From Tetrahymena thermophila SB210 (taxonomy: Eukaryota; Ciliophora; Oligohymenophorea; Hymenostomatida; Tetrahymenidae): a stretch of 64,000 nucleotides of DNA. Made by a program: the position numbers and the translations under genes. The stretch covers positions 744,001-808,000 of the forward strand of contig NW_002476507.1 of assembly GCF_000189635.1 (NCBI RefSeq), given 5' to 3'. Under the pieces are notes generated by a model. That model saw only the letters and a list, made by a program, of their open reading frames with translations. It made no database searches and was not told the origin of the DNA. This document shows, piece after piece, positions 1 to 14,216 of this stretch. How positions within the stretch are numbered: position 1 is the first letter of the stretch; the number at the start of each line of letters is the position of its first letter.

Positions 1-2281
1 AATCATGAACTTTAAATTTATATTTATATTTAATTTAAATTAAAATATAGGTTGTTGTAGGAACTCAAACTGCTTAAATAAGAGTTTATTCTCCAAATGC
101 AATAGGGTTCTATGCATTTTAAGTAAATTTTCTAAATTTAAATTATTCTAATATTTTTTTTATTAAAGACATATAAATACGGTGATGGAGATTATTACTC
201 AGATTTGCCCATTTTATAACTTACTTTTGATAACCTTAACTTGTAGCCTTTCTTTTTCAACGAAGTAACTTTGAATGTTATGTCATCTGCAACATAAAGT
301 CCTCTGTTAATTACCTTAGGAGCATTACCCCCTGTTAATTATGTTACTGTAAATTTCTCGATATCCCCGACTGCTAATAATATTGGATTGCAGCTGATTG
401 GAAGTCAAAGTATAAAAATTTTTAAAATATTTAAATTAATAATTTAAAAAAAAAAATAATAGATGTAGCATAAGTGAATATTACTAATTCATTGTAGATG
501 GCTTTACTTAATATTTAGGTTTCTAATCCTGCATAGTTTACTCCAGGTTCTACAACCAGCTTCTAATATACTCTAAGTGGAGGTAATGCTAACTCTTATA
601 AAATATAAGGAGGAATTTTAAATATCGTTGTAGTAAGCAATCCAAGCTCAACATTATAAACATTCATCTAATAATCTAGTGTTCTACCAACTAACCCAGT
701 TAATAGCAAAAACTTTGAATACAAATGCTCATAATTAGGTTTATTTTACTACTATGTCGCATTTAGTTATCCTGAAAACTCATCTATTTGTTAATATAAA
801 GAAGCTCAAATCATTAATTTGGTAACAATTCAAATTATTTTAAATAAATTAAAAAAGAATAAATATAAAATTTAAAAAGACATGGCAGTAATCTACAGAA
901 GATAATGGTTATGGCAACATGTATAAGTGCTTTAGTTAATTTGGCGTAGTAAATGTATAACAAACGACTAATTTTAATATTCTCACAATCAACAATTTAC
1001 TTGCTACAAGAAATTATATTTTCGGAGGATTCTGCTAATCATAAAGAGGTGACTAAAATCCAACTTAATATATGACATTTTAAGCTTAGAGCAATAATGG
1101 AAAACTCTATAAGATAGAATTTGATTTTGTTAGTAAGCCTTCTCTTGAATAGATAGTTAAATTAGCTTGTTTCCTATCTATTCATTTTTATACTCATCCT
1201 ACATTGTAAAAAAATAAAATATCAAATTATCATATGAATTTTCATATTTTTTAAAACAGAGTTAGCACACTCGATGGTATCTATTGCAGTGAACTTGCCC
1301 ATAATCGTTTATTAAAAGCACAAGATGATCAATATTAAGAAATAAATAACTTTGATTTAGATAACCAAAACAGGATACTTGATCTCAACTAATATTATCT
1401 CAATTTAAAAAATAACAAAATAAACTTATCTACTTGCGTGTATCCTAATATAGTTAATACTACTGCAATATAGTATCCAATTGTTTTTTATATGAATCTA
1501 AATGAATATTTACAGAATGATGACTTATATTAGAGGTTAGCCTAAACAACATAAAATGGTTGCTTTAAAGACTATGTAACTCAAGGAGTTATAGGTATAA
1601 ATTAACTTATTTATTTATTTTAAATATTCTTTGATATCTAAAAATATCTATTTTATTTAAACTAAAGGCATTCCATAGATAGTTAACATTTAACCTTCAG
1701 TATAAGTTTAATCTATTCCACCATCTCTTTCCTTTAATATAAACTCAAATTTTTATTAAGGTAATTTTATCGTTTAAAGTATTTTTTAATTAATTTTTAT
1801 ACGGCTCTACAAAAGGACTTACATGGGTATACTTAGACAGTTTGACTCTTAATTCAAATGGTAGGTTCTGGGGAATATTAATTTAAGACACAAGGGTAGC
1901 TAGCGTAGCTATTCCAAATCTTCCAACACCTACCTAAATAAGATACGGATAAAATTATGATGGGACTAGTGCGCTCTCTAGCTTTTATTTCTTTTCTGAT
2001 TCAATAAATAACAGAGTAATAATATTTTATATAATTAATTTTACAAACTCCATTTTTGAAATTAGGTATCTAATGTTACCTTTTCAGGCTTATTTCCAGG
2101 AAGAAAGTATTTAATGGTATACGTAGTTTCTAATGAAGATCCTTTTGATACAGTTAATTATGATACAGTTAAGTATTTAGAAATCACAACATAACAACCT
2201 GCAGTGAATTCTACATTTGGAATTGTTTTAAAATTTTTTGAATTTAGCTCACTTTTGATAGTTTTACTTATGGCATTGTGA
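1..2281 (+). CDS. Surface protein with GPI-anchor-like C-terminus (3' part, 5' end outside window)
   Basis: The window opens inside an intron; the first complete exon is 51-122 and the next starts at 169. Six further short introns follow (for example 410-473), and the frame ends at TGA 2279-2281. TAA/TAG must be read as Gln throughout. The protein is rich in Asn, Thr, Ser and Gln with scattered Cys, as in secreted or surface proteins. The last ~20 residues form a hydrophobic stretch (ending SSLLIVLLMAL) with no charged tail after it, preceded by a small-residue/Asn-Ser region, which is the layout of a GPI-attachment signal. I do not recognise a catalytic domain. It lacks the dense periodic Cys motifs of Tetrahymena immobilisation antigens, so that identity is not supported. 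Surface location is an inference from the tail only; the N-terminus is not in the window. Confidence 0.72.
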
Positions 2282-2536
2282 AATTAATAATAAACTAAAT
2301 AACAGTTAAAATTATATAATATATATTTTATTAAATATTAAAAAATGTTATATTGAATATTAGATAAATAAATTTTTAATTTATATTGAGGAAATTAAAT
2401 TGGATTGTTAATTTGTTCTATTAGTCGTTAGATTTTACATTTTTTATTAAAATTTGTAGAAGTTTATCAAATATAAAAAGGATTTTTATTTGATTTAAAT
2501 AATTTAAGCACTAAAAATAATTAAATAGGCAAAAAT

Positions 2537-5500
2537 ATGAGTAGCCTGAAGAAAACAAAGTTTTAAGACCCTAAAAAAACAGAAAATCAAAGAAATGAAT
2601 TAAGAGATATTAATATTCATAAATAAAAGTTGTAATCAAAGTATGGTGAAATGCACACTGAATTTGTATTTTATACAAAACAATCAGAGCAATAAACATA
2701 TTTTTCTAACTAAGTAAATTCTTAAGTTCTACCATTTTATTTTCAATAAAAATGCTTGAAATTTTTATAAACCAACCAATTATTTTATTATATGTTTAAA
2801 AATATTTTATTTTTAAGGTAAAAAATTACAAACAGTTAATTGATGAATTAAAATTTTAAGTTCATTAGAAAGAAGAACAGCTTTAATGTTTAGTAAATTA
2901 AAGTTTTTAGTTGAAAAAGCAAAACAATGAGAAAAATATGGTATTACTAGAAAACTCAACAGCAGCTAAAAATTAATAATGCATATCTCAAACTAACAAG
3001 TCATCTACTAGCAGTAAATTCAACTTTAATATGATTGACTTTAAGATCAAAGGTGATATTTAAGAAAGCGTTTCTCCAAGTTCTATAAAATTGACTAATT
3101 CAAATGATGAAGATATCTTAAAATTTAAAAAGCTAGACAAAGAAAATAATACTTTTGACTTAATAGGAAATTAGAATTTTCCTCATTATTCACAAATTTA
3201 AGCTGCTACAATGAAGAATAAAATATAAGATGTAGAATAAGAGCTAGAATAAATATCAGAATAAATTTTGTTAGAAGAATAAACTTAGGAATATTTAAAT
3301 AGAATGGCTTAAGATACATTTAAAAGTACAGAGAAGTTAAAAGCAGAAAGTAATAGAATGGAATAATAAATTCACAGTATTTTAACTAAGGTATTTTATT
3401 TTAAATAACAAAAGTTTTTACAAAAATATTCAATTTTATTAGTTTAAAAAAATATTTTTTAATTAAATAAATAAATAGGAATATAAAATCAACAACTTAA
3501 AACTAAGCTTCAAAAAGGATTATGATACAGTGGATAAAGAGTTGAAGACAGCTTAAAATTATGTTAATAAGGAAATTTAATATTAACAAGGTAAAGTTCA
3601 AGAGAAAGAAATTTTATTCTAAAGTTAAAACAAACAAATAAAAGAATCTGTAAAACTGATATAAAAATATAGGTGAGTCTTTTATTTATGTCTTGAAAGT
3701 AATTTAAAACTTTTTTTAGAAATCAAATATAGGAATAACAAAAATGTAAAGCTAGTTAGCTTCAAAAAATTGAAAGTTTAGAATGTGAGAGATAACAAAA
3801 AGAAATAACTAAGAAAGACACAGAATTATTTTTAAAGAATTTAGGAGAAATAGATTTAATATTAAAGCATTTCATAAATGGTAAATTTAAATTTTATTTT
3901 TTTTAACACTTTATTAATAAACCCAAACATTTTAGGAAAACCAGAGAATTTAAATTGGGATTAAGTTGATATGGCAAAATAGAATTTTGAATACTTGTTT
4001 CCTATAGAAACTGTAAAAAATAATGAAACAAATATAGTAAGTGCTAGTCTTTAAAGGATGAATTTAAGGAGACCATCAATAAATATAGTAGCCATGAGGG
4101 AATAGAGTAGTATTGATTCTCAATTAGAAAGATAACTTTCATCTACTTCTTCGAAATTCTAACAAAGGTATATATTTATTAATAAATTATTAGCATAACC
4201 ATAAAGTAAATTTCTTATAATATCAACCACTTAGGGATTCAAATCAAAAAAAATCTTAATATTTCATACCTATAATTGATGCCTCAATTCCTAAAGTTTC
4301 GTAAAATTAAGTAGTCGAAAAGGTTAATTAATTTATGAAATATCATTCCTTAACTCCTCAGTAAATTTAAGATAAACTAATAAATGCTTATAATTAGTTT
4401 GTTTTTTAAGAATTAACTTTGAAAAGCAGGTAAATTAATTGAAAATTTTTTTATTAAAATTAATCATTAACTATTTATTTTATAGATTTTCTCAATTAAT
4501 TGAAGAAAAAGAGTAGCTTTTGACAAGTATAAAAAGTTTTAATGAAAAAAACGATGATTTACTGAAAAAAGCACACTAATTCTAGTTTCTTTAAAAATAT
4601 GAAAAAAAATTTTAAAGGATTGAGCAATCAGACTGTGAAAAATTTGAAGATAATACACTTAATGAACTTTTTTAAAAACAAGAAAATGTCAAGATACACT
4701 AAGTTTTGGTGATAAATCAGGTATAGTCAGGTAAATAAATTACTTTTGTTAAAATTTTAAATAATGAAATATGCTGTATCTTTTTTTTGTACCATAAAAA
4801 TAGAAAAATTTGTGGCTAAAATATTTTACTATTTAAACGAATTAATATTTCGCTGGTGTTCGTTTATCAACAGCTCAGCTTCATTAAGTAGCTAAAGTTA
4901 TTAATAAAATAATTAAGCATTTATAGATTTGGTTAAAAAAAATAAGGAAATTTCTAAAAAAATAGTAAACTTAATTTAAAATTTTCAAGAAGCAAGTCAA
5001 ATAGATATTGATGAAGAATAATAATAATCAACACAAAATTACAATTAAAAAAATGATGGAGATGAAAACCTACAAGATTAAGCAAAAGAAGTAGAAAAAT
5101 AAGGAGTAGGGAGCTAAAATAGAGAGTAAAAAATTATGTTAACTTTAGAAAAATTTTAATAAGAAGTAAGAGACTCAGAAAAATTTATAATTTCTGACAG
5201 TGAGCTTCAAAATATGTATTACATTATAAAAAATGATTTTATCTTAAGTAATTTTATGCAAGAGACTCAATTATTGCAATTTCTAAATAAATTAGCTTAA
5301 GAATTTAAAGTTGAGTTTGATCCTAGTTCTCAAAATAATTTTTAAGAGTTTTATAATTGCTTCATAAATAATATAGACGACTTGAAAAATGAATCTCACA
5401 AAAATTTCAAACTTGGTATGCAATTTTTGACTGAAAATTTATTTATAATTTTGTAAGAAGTAATAGAATAAATACAACAATTAAGAAATAAATACCTAAA

Positions 5501-7562
5501 ATAAATAGAAACTAACATTAGTACTCCTAAAAATGAAATGTTAAATTCGAGTAATTTTGTTAATAGATCTAATTAATCTTAATCTTAGCAAGCTAGCCCT
5601 TTTAAATAATAAAAGTAAAATCTAAATGAATCTGAGAGAAATTAGAATGCTTCAGCTAATCCTTTAACCTCAAGTTTTATGCAAAAAAAACTTTACAGAA
5701 AAAGGATAACTATGATGAAATGTAGGGAATTCAATGACTACTTTGGTTTCGAAGTTCATAAAAAATTCTCGTAAGGATAATTTTGTTCTTGCAAAAAATA
5801 TTAAATTTTTTTATAGAAATAAAGCATAAACAATAATAGACGTTATATATGAAACGCTTTATGACTTTAAACACGGGAACCAAACAGATATTTTTGATTA
5901 AAATTAAGAATTGAACTTTTTTATAGAAAAGAGATAGCAAACTAAAACATTTGAAAAAGATTTAGCAATGTAAGCGCAAGAAGAATAACACAAAAAAGAT
6001 TAAGAACAAAAAGAAAAAGATAAAAACAATAAAACTTATTTTATGAAAACAAAATTTTTGGAGTAATTAATTATTTTTTGAATCTGCAAAATGCTTTATT
6101 TATTAAAAAATTAATTAAATTGTAATTAGGCAAAGCTAAAAACAAAATTAGGAAATCGCTTAGATTGAAAAAACGTACTATAAAGAAATAAAAAAAAGTA
6201 GTAGTTTAGATAAGACTAGAAATATGTAAATGTCAGAAAAGTAATTGAGTGATAGAAGAAATAAAATAATAAATTAAATGAAGTGGACTTATTCAAAATT
6301 CCATACAAAATATAAACCTATTCCTCTAAGCCTTTTTTAGAAGGATAGTGATTCTACAGCTTCTGAAAATTAGATAAATAATACCTTAAACTATTAAAGT
6401 AAACTATATATTGATTAATTATAATTTACAAATTGATTCTTTGTTGTTACATAGAAATTTTATTACAAGTAATTATTTTTATTTAAATAAATAGAGAAAA
6501 AAAATGAAGACTCAAGCAAAAGTCCCTTGATTAAATCTTCTCAACCAGTAAGTTAGAAAATTAATTCTGAATTATTGATTTTGAGCTAAATTTAAAATGT
6601 TGAAGAGAGAAATACAATTTTCAACGACTAAAAAAAGTAAGCAATTAAAGTATGAGATGAAGTGAATAATTTATTTTTTATAAAGAGAAAAGTTATCCAT
6701 TTTTAAAACCGGTTAAATGACTAAAAGTCAGAATGGTAGTGCAAACACATCACTCAATGATATATTACGTTTCACGGAAAAGGAAATTCCTAACCAACAA
6801 AAGAATTCATTTGACCCTAATAATAATAATAATCTCAAGAAAAAATAAAAAAGTATATTGCTATCAAATGAAAAGTAATCTTAGCTGATAAGTATTAACA
6901 AAAGGCATGAGCAAGTTAGAGACAAAGATGATTTAAATATGAGCGAAAACGAAAAAACAAGTGAAATTTCATTAAAAGATTCATATATTCCTATTTCTAT
7001 TACTACATCCAAATATTTGATTGAGGAAAATAAAAACATAAATGAAAAAAATTAAAATATTAGTTAGAATAATAAAATAAAATAAAATTTAAAGTTGAAT
7101 TTAAATAAATTAAATAACAGAGAAAATAACCAAACAACAGAAAATTTTATCCACTTAAAATAAATGAGAAAGACAAATAACTATCTCAGACATTCACTTG
7201 ACAAATTAGTTAAAATTCCATAACCTTTAGCTCCTAAGATAATCAGTAAACCTTAAACAGATAGAAACAGTAGTAAAATTAAAAATAGCTCTACAAACAC
7301 TCAAGACACTAGCATATTTAAATTAAATCCAATTAGCTTTTATGGTTTTTTAACTGAGAGATAACCCTTTAATAATATCAACAATATATATGGGATTTAA
7401 AATTTCAGCGAAAATAGTGAACTCAGTTTAAGTTGTTAAGTCTCTTAAAATCTGAGGTAGACTTACCTCAACTGTAGATAGTTCAAATCAATAAATATCG
7501 AAAACCCCTTACAAATATATAAAATATCAAATAATTTATATAATTCTAATTGTTTTAATTGA
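2537..7562 (+). CDS. Large coiled-coil, Gln/Asn-rich protein, unknown function
   Basis: The start is ATG 2537 (MSSLKKTKFQDP...) and the stop is TGA 7560-7562. About ten GT...AG introns interrupt the frame. The first two thirds are heptad-like and rich in Glu, Lys, Gln and Leu, typical of long coiled coils; the last ~300 residues are low-complexity, rich in Asn, Ser and Lys. No catalytic motif is visible. One junction is unusual: joining the exon ending at 5673 to the one starting at 5726 needs an intron 5674-5725 with donor GTTTTA rather than the usual GTAA; with it the phase is kept and the frame stays open. Without it, two 1-base shifts near A runs would be needed. Structural or cytoskeletal function is possible for such proteins in ciliates, but nothing in the sequence proves it. 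Confidence 0.75.
5674..5725 (+). other. Inferred intron with non-standard donor (GTTTTA...TGTAG)
   Basis: This 52-base segment has an A run of eight and two in-frame TGA triplets in one of the alternative readings. Removing it joins an exon ending in phase 1 to GG AAT TCA and restores one long frame on both sides. The donor is weaker than others in this window, which nearly all begin GTAA, GTAT or GTGA. Confidence 0.5.
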
Positions 7563-8529
7563 ATGAACAGCAATATTAAAGCTTTTTATTGTAATCCTAA
7601 AAAAAAATTTGTTATTAAAGTATGGTTTGTTTTTTTCTGAATTTAAATTATTAAATAATTATTGTGTATTTATTAATTGTAATTATATATAAGAATTATG
7701 ATAAATTAAATTTCATTAACATAAATAAATAATAATATTTCAAAATTTGAATTAAAATTATGGTAGATGTTTTATTTAAACAACTATTTTTATGTACAAT
7801 AAAAATATAAATAAAATTAAAATTAAATAAAAATTTAGAATTTAATAGTTTATTGTTTAAAACAATATTTTACTTAATTTTAAAATATTTTTAAAATGCT
7901 AAATTAAACATTTTTGGAAATGTTTGATTTTTTAATTTTGAAAATATAAAAATATATTCATTAAAATCATAATTTTAAGTGTAGTTTTATTTTAATAAAT
8001 TTTTTAAATAATGATTTGTTGTGATCTATAATTAGGTTTATTTAAATTTTCTAGCTATCTTAAAAAGTTAAAAATAAGAGCTAATATTCACTCCAACTTG
8101 AAAAATATTTCTACTCTAAATTTTGAAGTGGATTTTATTAATTTTCAAATATAAATAATTAATTTAAGTAATTTATTTTGATTTTAAAATATTTATAATA
8201 TCATTTTTTTTAAGTTTGATTGACATTTAACAAACAAATTTTGAAATATTTCATTATGATTATTAACTATTATTTATATGGGAAAAATTACATTTGTTAT
8301 TAATAATTTTCTTTTGATTAAAACCTAAGCATAGATTTTATGCTAAGAGAATAAAAACAATCAAATATTCATTTTTATTCTATGAAAGTTGATCTTATTT
8401 ACCTTTTTATCTTTACAAAAACTTAAAATAAAAAAGGATTCAAAAATAATTATATTTTAGAAAGCACCTTAAATATCTTTTTTATATATAAAACGAGTAT
8501 TTAGTAACAGACTACTTCGATTTTATTTG
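7563..8529. other. Intergenic region, same-strand genes
   Basis: This stretch is very AT-rich with many TGA triplets in all forward frames and no ATG-led frame of note. It must hold the 3' UTR of the upstream gene and the promoter/5' UTR of the MGNGCSC gene. No defined element was seen. Confidence 0.6.
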
Positions 8530-11500
8530 ATGGGAAATGGTTGTAGTTGTAAACCATCCTCTGCTCACAAAAAAAAAGAAGTCTTACTAATTCTTCATCC
8601 TCATTTTAGTTCTCGTCCAAATGCTGGTAAAAATAGTGTTTATCAAAGTTTACAAAAGTAGAAAAATTTATTTAGAATATCAATAACAAATATGAATGTA
8701 AAGAACATTTAAGAGGAGGTAATAAATACTTGGCAAATACAATTCATTATCATAATTGGCTTTATTTTACAACTTTAATTTCGTATATTAAGTAAATATG
8801 CTGGCTATATTATTCATAGCTGAATATAATTATTTATAAATCAATCAATGTGATTCAATTTCATATTTAGTGTTCTTATTATATCTTTTAATGTAAGGTA
8901 CCTCAAAACAGAACTTATTATATTTCAGTTAAGTTCCTTAATTTAGATAAACAGTATGTAACTGAAAACTTGAGTGGAAGGGATTTAAAGGTAACATTTT
9001 TTTGATTATTTTTAAAAAGTGTTAACAATTTTAAAAAGATTGATTTAGTTTTGGAGTAAGATATGGAGTTAACAGAGTAGCAGATGATAGATTGTGAAGT
9101 TCTTATATAGGTGTTGCATTATAGACAAAATTATTAAGTAATAGGAGTAAAGCAAAACCTATTAGCGACAGCTAAAGGTCCTTATCATCATGATTTAATC
9201 ATTAACTGGCCAAATGTAAGTTAACTCCTCTCTCTTTCAAACAAATATAAAAATAATAAATTACACTTACTATTATAAAAGCAAACATAAGGTAGAATAT
9301 GTTACGATTTTAGAATATAACACTTTACAAAAATGGACTTGTAAGTTAAGTAAGCTTCATGCTTTTTAAATAACGGGCTTAACTAATAAAACTATAAATT
9401 TTGTATCAAGTTTAAGGTATGTTATTTTAAGAATTTCTAACCATACTTATTAATTTATTTGCATAAAATTTGTAATAATTTTGTTTTATTTTTTTAAATT
9501 AAAAGACAGAAAAAAAAATATTTTAATCAAGCTTCAGCAATAACTACCATAATTAGTTTTGGGATCTATCGAAAGAATAAAACTATAATGATAATTTTAC
9601 AAATTAATAGAGATTATCTTCTTAGCAAAATAAAGATTAATTTCTAAAGGAATAGAATAATTATAACAATAATAGTATTGAAGACTTCGATAATGATTAA
9701 ATAAATGAATTTATTGTTAACAGATAATTGGTAATTTTGAATTTTCATAAGGTTAAATCATGAAGTAACTAATTTTTCATAAAGTATAAAGCAAACGGCT
9801 AAAATAAGATAGGAATATAAACATCGTAAATTAAAGTAACTAAAGCACTCACACCTTTATTTAACAATTATTTAATATTAAATATTAGAAAATTCCTTTT
9901 ATGAAAACAAACAAAAATGAAATATAGAATCATGATTAAAATCAATTAAAGGTAAATCCTCTGATAAAACAAAGAACTATTCACAAAGTCTCATCCTTTG
10001 TGATTGATAATGGAGTAAATTAAATATGAAGACACTAAATTAATATAGACATTTAATTATTTTTAATAATAGAAATAAGAAAAAGCAAGTCCACTTAAAA
10101 AAAAAAGGAGATCTTCAGAGATTATTTTTTAAAATGACTTAAATTTTGATTTTATTTGCAAATAATAAATAAAAAAGAAATAAAGCTAGTATTTTAGTAA
10201 TGATATTCACAATTTTGATGATTTCATTAAAGAGGAGAAATGTGATAGCTCTCTTAGTTAATAATAAGAGTCTTCTGAATACTAAATACAATCAATTTAA
10301 AATCCAAATACTATTTTATGGGATTTTGAAAATGAAATAAATAAAAAAGTGTAATTAAGTTTTTCTATTACAACTCATTCTGTTGGTAATAGCTGTATTA
10401 AATTTTGTTTATGGGTTTAAACACAAAATTAGTAAATTAAAGAAGAAGATTTAAAATATTCATCTGAAGATTTCGATTAAGACTCTCAAGATGGTTAATA
10501 AAAAACTCCAAAAAGCTAAGTTACTTTTTTTGAAGAGTAAATTGCAGAATGCTATATACCATTTTCAAAAGTTTTAGCAGAGGAAGCTATGATTGTAAAT
10601 AAATAAAACCTAATAAAAAAAATTAATTTGTATTTTTTAAATAATAGGTTTCAAGAGAAGATCTTATATATGAATAAAGAATTTTACATGTTCGAGAAAA
10701 GCTTTGGAGTTAAGGACAAGATTTTGGATTTGTAGATTTGTAAATCTAATCACAAACATTGCCTTATCTTAAATAGATACTTGTAGGAGTAATGACAGAA
10801 AAAGGAATTTAGAAATCTAGTCCTTCTGTATATTTTAGAGACGACAATATAGACTCAGAGGTAGTCTATTTTATTATAACTATTTCTTATAAAAAAAGTA
10901 AAAAATTGTTTTTTTAATGTGAATAGATAAACTAATTAAATGAAGCAAAAAATTTATTGATTGAAAACACTTTTCGATTATAGTAAAATAATGCAGAAAT
11001 CGTTGGTTTCGAAAGATTAAAATTAAAAGAGGAATTACTAAATCACTTTAATAAAGTTTTTCAAATATCTTAAATGACTCATAAAGTAAATTATCAAATT
11101 AATGCAATAATAATAATAATTTAATAAAAAATATAAGTAATCTACTACTTCCTTTTACTACAAATCTTAAAATGATTTGATTAGGGCTTAGACTATATTG
11201 ATTGAGTTAGCAGATCATTTACTTAGTTATGCTGATGAAGTAGATGAGTACTTGAGGGAGTCTTATTATAAATGTTTAAAAATGATTTTAAATAGAGGTG
11301 AATTTAATTTAGACAACATAGGATTCAAGTAGTCTTATCAGCAATTGTAATTTTTTAACTTTACTGAGCAGTATAAGAAAGTTAAATTTTTGTTTTAATA
11401 ACTAACAGTGTTAAAGGTAAGGCAAAAAACTTCTAATTTAAAACAAACTAAAAGCAGGAAATATAAGATTTAAAAAAAAAGTTAAAAGTTGGCTTGCAGT

Positions 11501-14216
11501 ATTAGAATTTAATGTATTAAACACTTGAAAAAGTTCTCTTAAAAACAGAATCTAAATATCTTAATGGAGAAGAAAAAGGTTTTGTAGAAAACTACTGTGC
11601 TATTGCTTTCTTTCGTATACCTTTATTCTAATAGAATTTTCTTTCATGTCTTAAATTCAATGATCTCAGTATCCCAGAAGATTTAAAAAATATATTTCAA
11701 TATTTTGATCAAAGAGCTTCTATCATAGAAGGAAATAAGGTTTTTGAATCACTCTTTGATTGGTAATACTTTTTTGAGTCATACATGTTATCTGATTAGC
11801 AAGGAGAAAAAAATTATGAGCATCTCCAATAGATAATAAATGAAAACTAAAAGTATTGGTAAAGGATAAGCAAAAAAGGGAGCAGCTTTTTCTTTTTTCT
11901 TTCAGAATGGGCTCTTTATGTTAACAATGTAGATTTACATTATAAAAAAATTCATTCAAAATATTTATTTTTTGTAAAAGACTGTTATTTCAAAGGATCA
12001 TATACCATGGAATGAATTACCTGGATATCAAATACTAATGAAATCATTTTTACTATAAATGGCTAAAAAAGAAACAAGAAATTTGATAGATTCTCTAAAG
12101 ATTGCTTCTATGAATTTGCTTTTGAATCCTAATTTGCTCAAAATATATATTCATATAGCTTATAGAAATACAAAGTAGCTTTATTTTATCTTATAAAAAA
12201 ATATCATTGCAAAAACAGTATTTAATTTTCTTATTTAAAAGAGTTTTTGATCATAGGAATGTGATGAGTACTTTCAATCTTATTGATTTGTGGATGCAAA
12301 CTCTCTCTTAAAATCACCAAAATATTCCAGCAGATTTTGATTTGAAATCTTTTTTAAAAGGCATTCAAATGATTTTAGAAGGAGATCATGCAATGTGTAT
12401 ATCTAAAGGGCTTGCTATTATTTATAATAATTATAACTTACTATCAAGTAAAATTATTCAAAGACCGTTTGTTTTAGCAACTAAATAAAAATATTTTTAT
12501 AGATGATATCAGATAAGAGGTGATTGAATATCTTTTTGGAAATATCTTTTTTAAACTTTTTATGCACTGGTCTTAAAATGTTAGATATGTATTTCATCAT
12601 CTTTTAGTCTATAGGATAGAACATCTAACTAAAAAGTTTTAATTACCTAAGCAAGATTTAAAAATATAATACAGACATTCTCAAGATAGATTAAACTTAT
12701 CTCAGCATAAAGTAATTTAAACGTATTATTTTTTCGAAACTAAAATATTTTATCATTTAGGCTAATGAATTAAACAAGAAGTATTTAAAAATGATGAGAG
12801 TTTTAGAAAACGCCAATTATAATTATCAGAATATAACTAACTAATAGACTTCAAACAACTAAAAAATATCTCAAGCAAAACGTTTAAAATAAAAGCTCTT
12901 AGATAGAAAAAAATTTTAAGAAGTAAAAAAAGTTGGTCATTTTAGTAAATAAAATACTAATTAATAAGATGAAGACTCCAAATTGAATAATAAATAATTT
13001 AATTTTCCAGTTTATCATACTCATAGCATTGAATAGCTAGATTTCGATAATTAAATGCTGCAATCTATAAATACACCTAAAGCTTTACACCATTAAAAAA
13101 CAGATGAAACAGAAAGTAAATTAGATAAAATTTCAAAGTTATAATTTGTAATGAATTTTAAAATAATATAAAGATAACTTAGTTACCTTAACTGAAGGTC
13201 TTTTAAGAGAAGATACTTAATTAACTTCTAAGTCTATATTAGGAAATTAATCAAAAAATTAGAATCATTCACCCACTGTTAATGGCTTTAAATCTGAAAT
13301 AGTTGATACTTAAGAACATTCAATATTATAATAATAAACAAATAATAAAAATTAAAAAAGAGATGCAAGAAGAGAAAATAAAAGTGTTCAATTTAATTAA
13401 AAATAGAATTCAAGCTTAACTATAATTGAATAATCATTTTATATATCTGAAATGGACATTTAGACTGAAACAAATTAAGGTATTTTTGATATTTTTATGA
13501 AGATATTATGAATTTTTTTTAAGTTAATGATAAAAGCTTTGTTTCTAAGTCATCTAAGCTGAGTAAGCAAGAAGAAAATAAGATGGAAGATAATGACAAT
13601 TATCAAGATCAAAATCATAAGTATGCATAAAAAAATTTTTAAATATAAAAAATAAAAAGAAGCATTACAGAGCATATAGAGCATAATGATTAATATGAAG
13701 AATAAGAAAATTAAAGTAACGACCACTTTTCTTTATAAAATACACGAAGTAATAAAAAATAAATTGCAAGAGATGGCTTAAAAAGAATATCTTTTGTTTC
13801 CCCACATAAAAAGTAAAAAGCACTAATATCCGGAAATAAGTTCTTATATATAGAAACATTAGGTAAAACATTCATTTAGCTATATTTTTATAAAAGCAAT
13901 TTGCATTTTTACTTAGATAAAGGAAATTCTTTAAAAAAAATTGAGAAATAATATATTCGCTACCTCCCTTAGGCATTTGAAGAGTTTATGTAAATAAAGC
14001 AAGAATATTAAGAATGGTACAAACCACATGAATAAATTATAAATTCAGTAAATAGCTTAGGTTTATATCTTTTAAAAAAAATAAATTAAATTAAAATAGA
14101 TGTTAAGCTACGATAAAATGGCAAAGTACCTTAAAGATATTGAAGTCCCATAAGTTATTTGGAAACAATCTATTGATAGATTAGAAGGCTATGGCTATTT
14201 CTATTCAGATGAATGA
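8530..14216 (+). CDS. Very large protein with myristoylation/palmitoylation-type N-terminus
   Basis: ATG 8530 gives MGNGCSCKPSS: Gly2 followed by Cys5 and Cys7 is the classic dual-acylation layout (N-myristoyl Gly plus palmitoyl Cys) for membrane anchoring. About sixteen short introns are needed; the stop is TGA 14214-14216. The length is roughly 1,500 residues. Early segments (about residues 75-220) contain alternating beta-type stretches; a later one (about 400-450, near LWDFENEINKK) also looks beta-rich, possibly C2-like, but no Ca2+-binding Asp set could be assigned. The middle is mostly helical and well conserved in style, with Trp, Pro and Gly (for example GYQILMKSFLL). The C-terminal ~400 residues are low-complexity, then end in a compact segment ending GYGYFYSDE. 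I do not recognise the family. Membrane anchoring is inferred from the N-terminal motif alone. Confidence 0.78.

Noticed and set aside
5674-5740. Two 1-base frameshifts (pseudogene) in the coiled-coil gene
   Set aside because: An intron with a weak donor restores the frame on both sides without any base change, and both flanks are long open frames.
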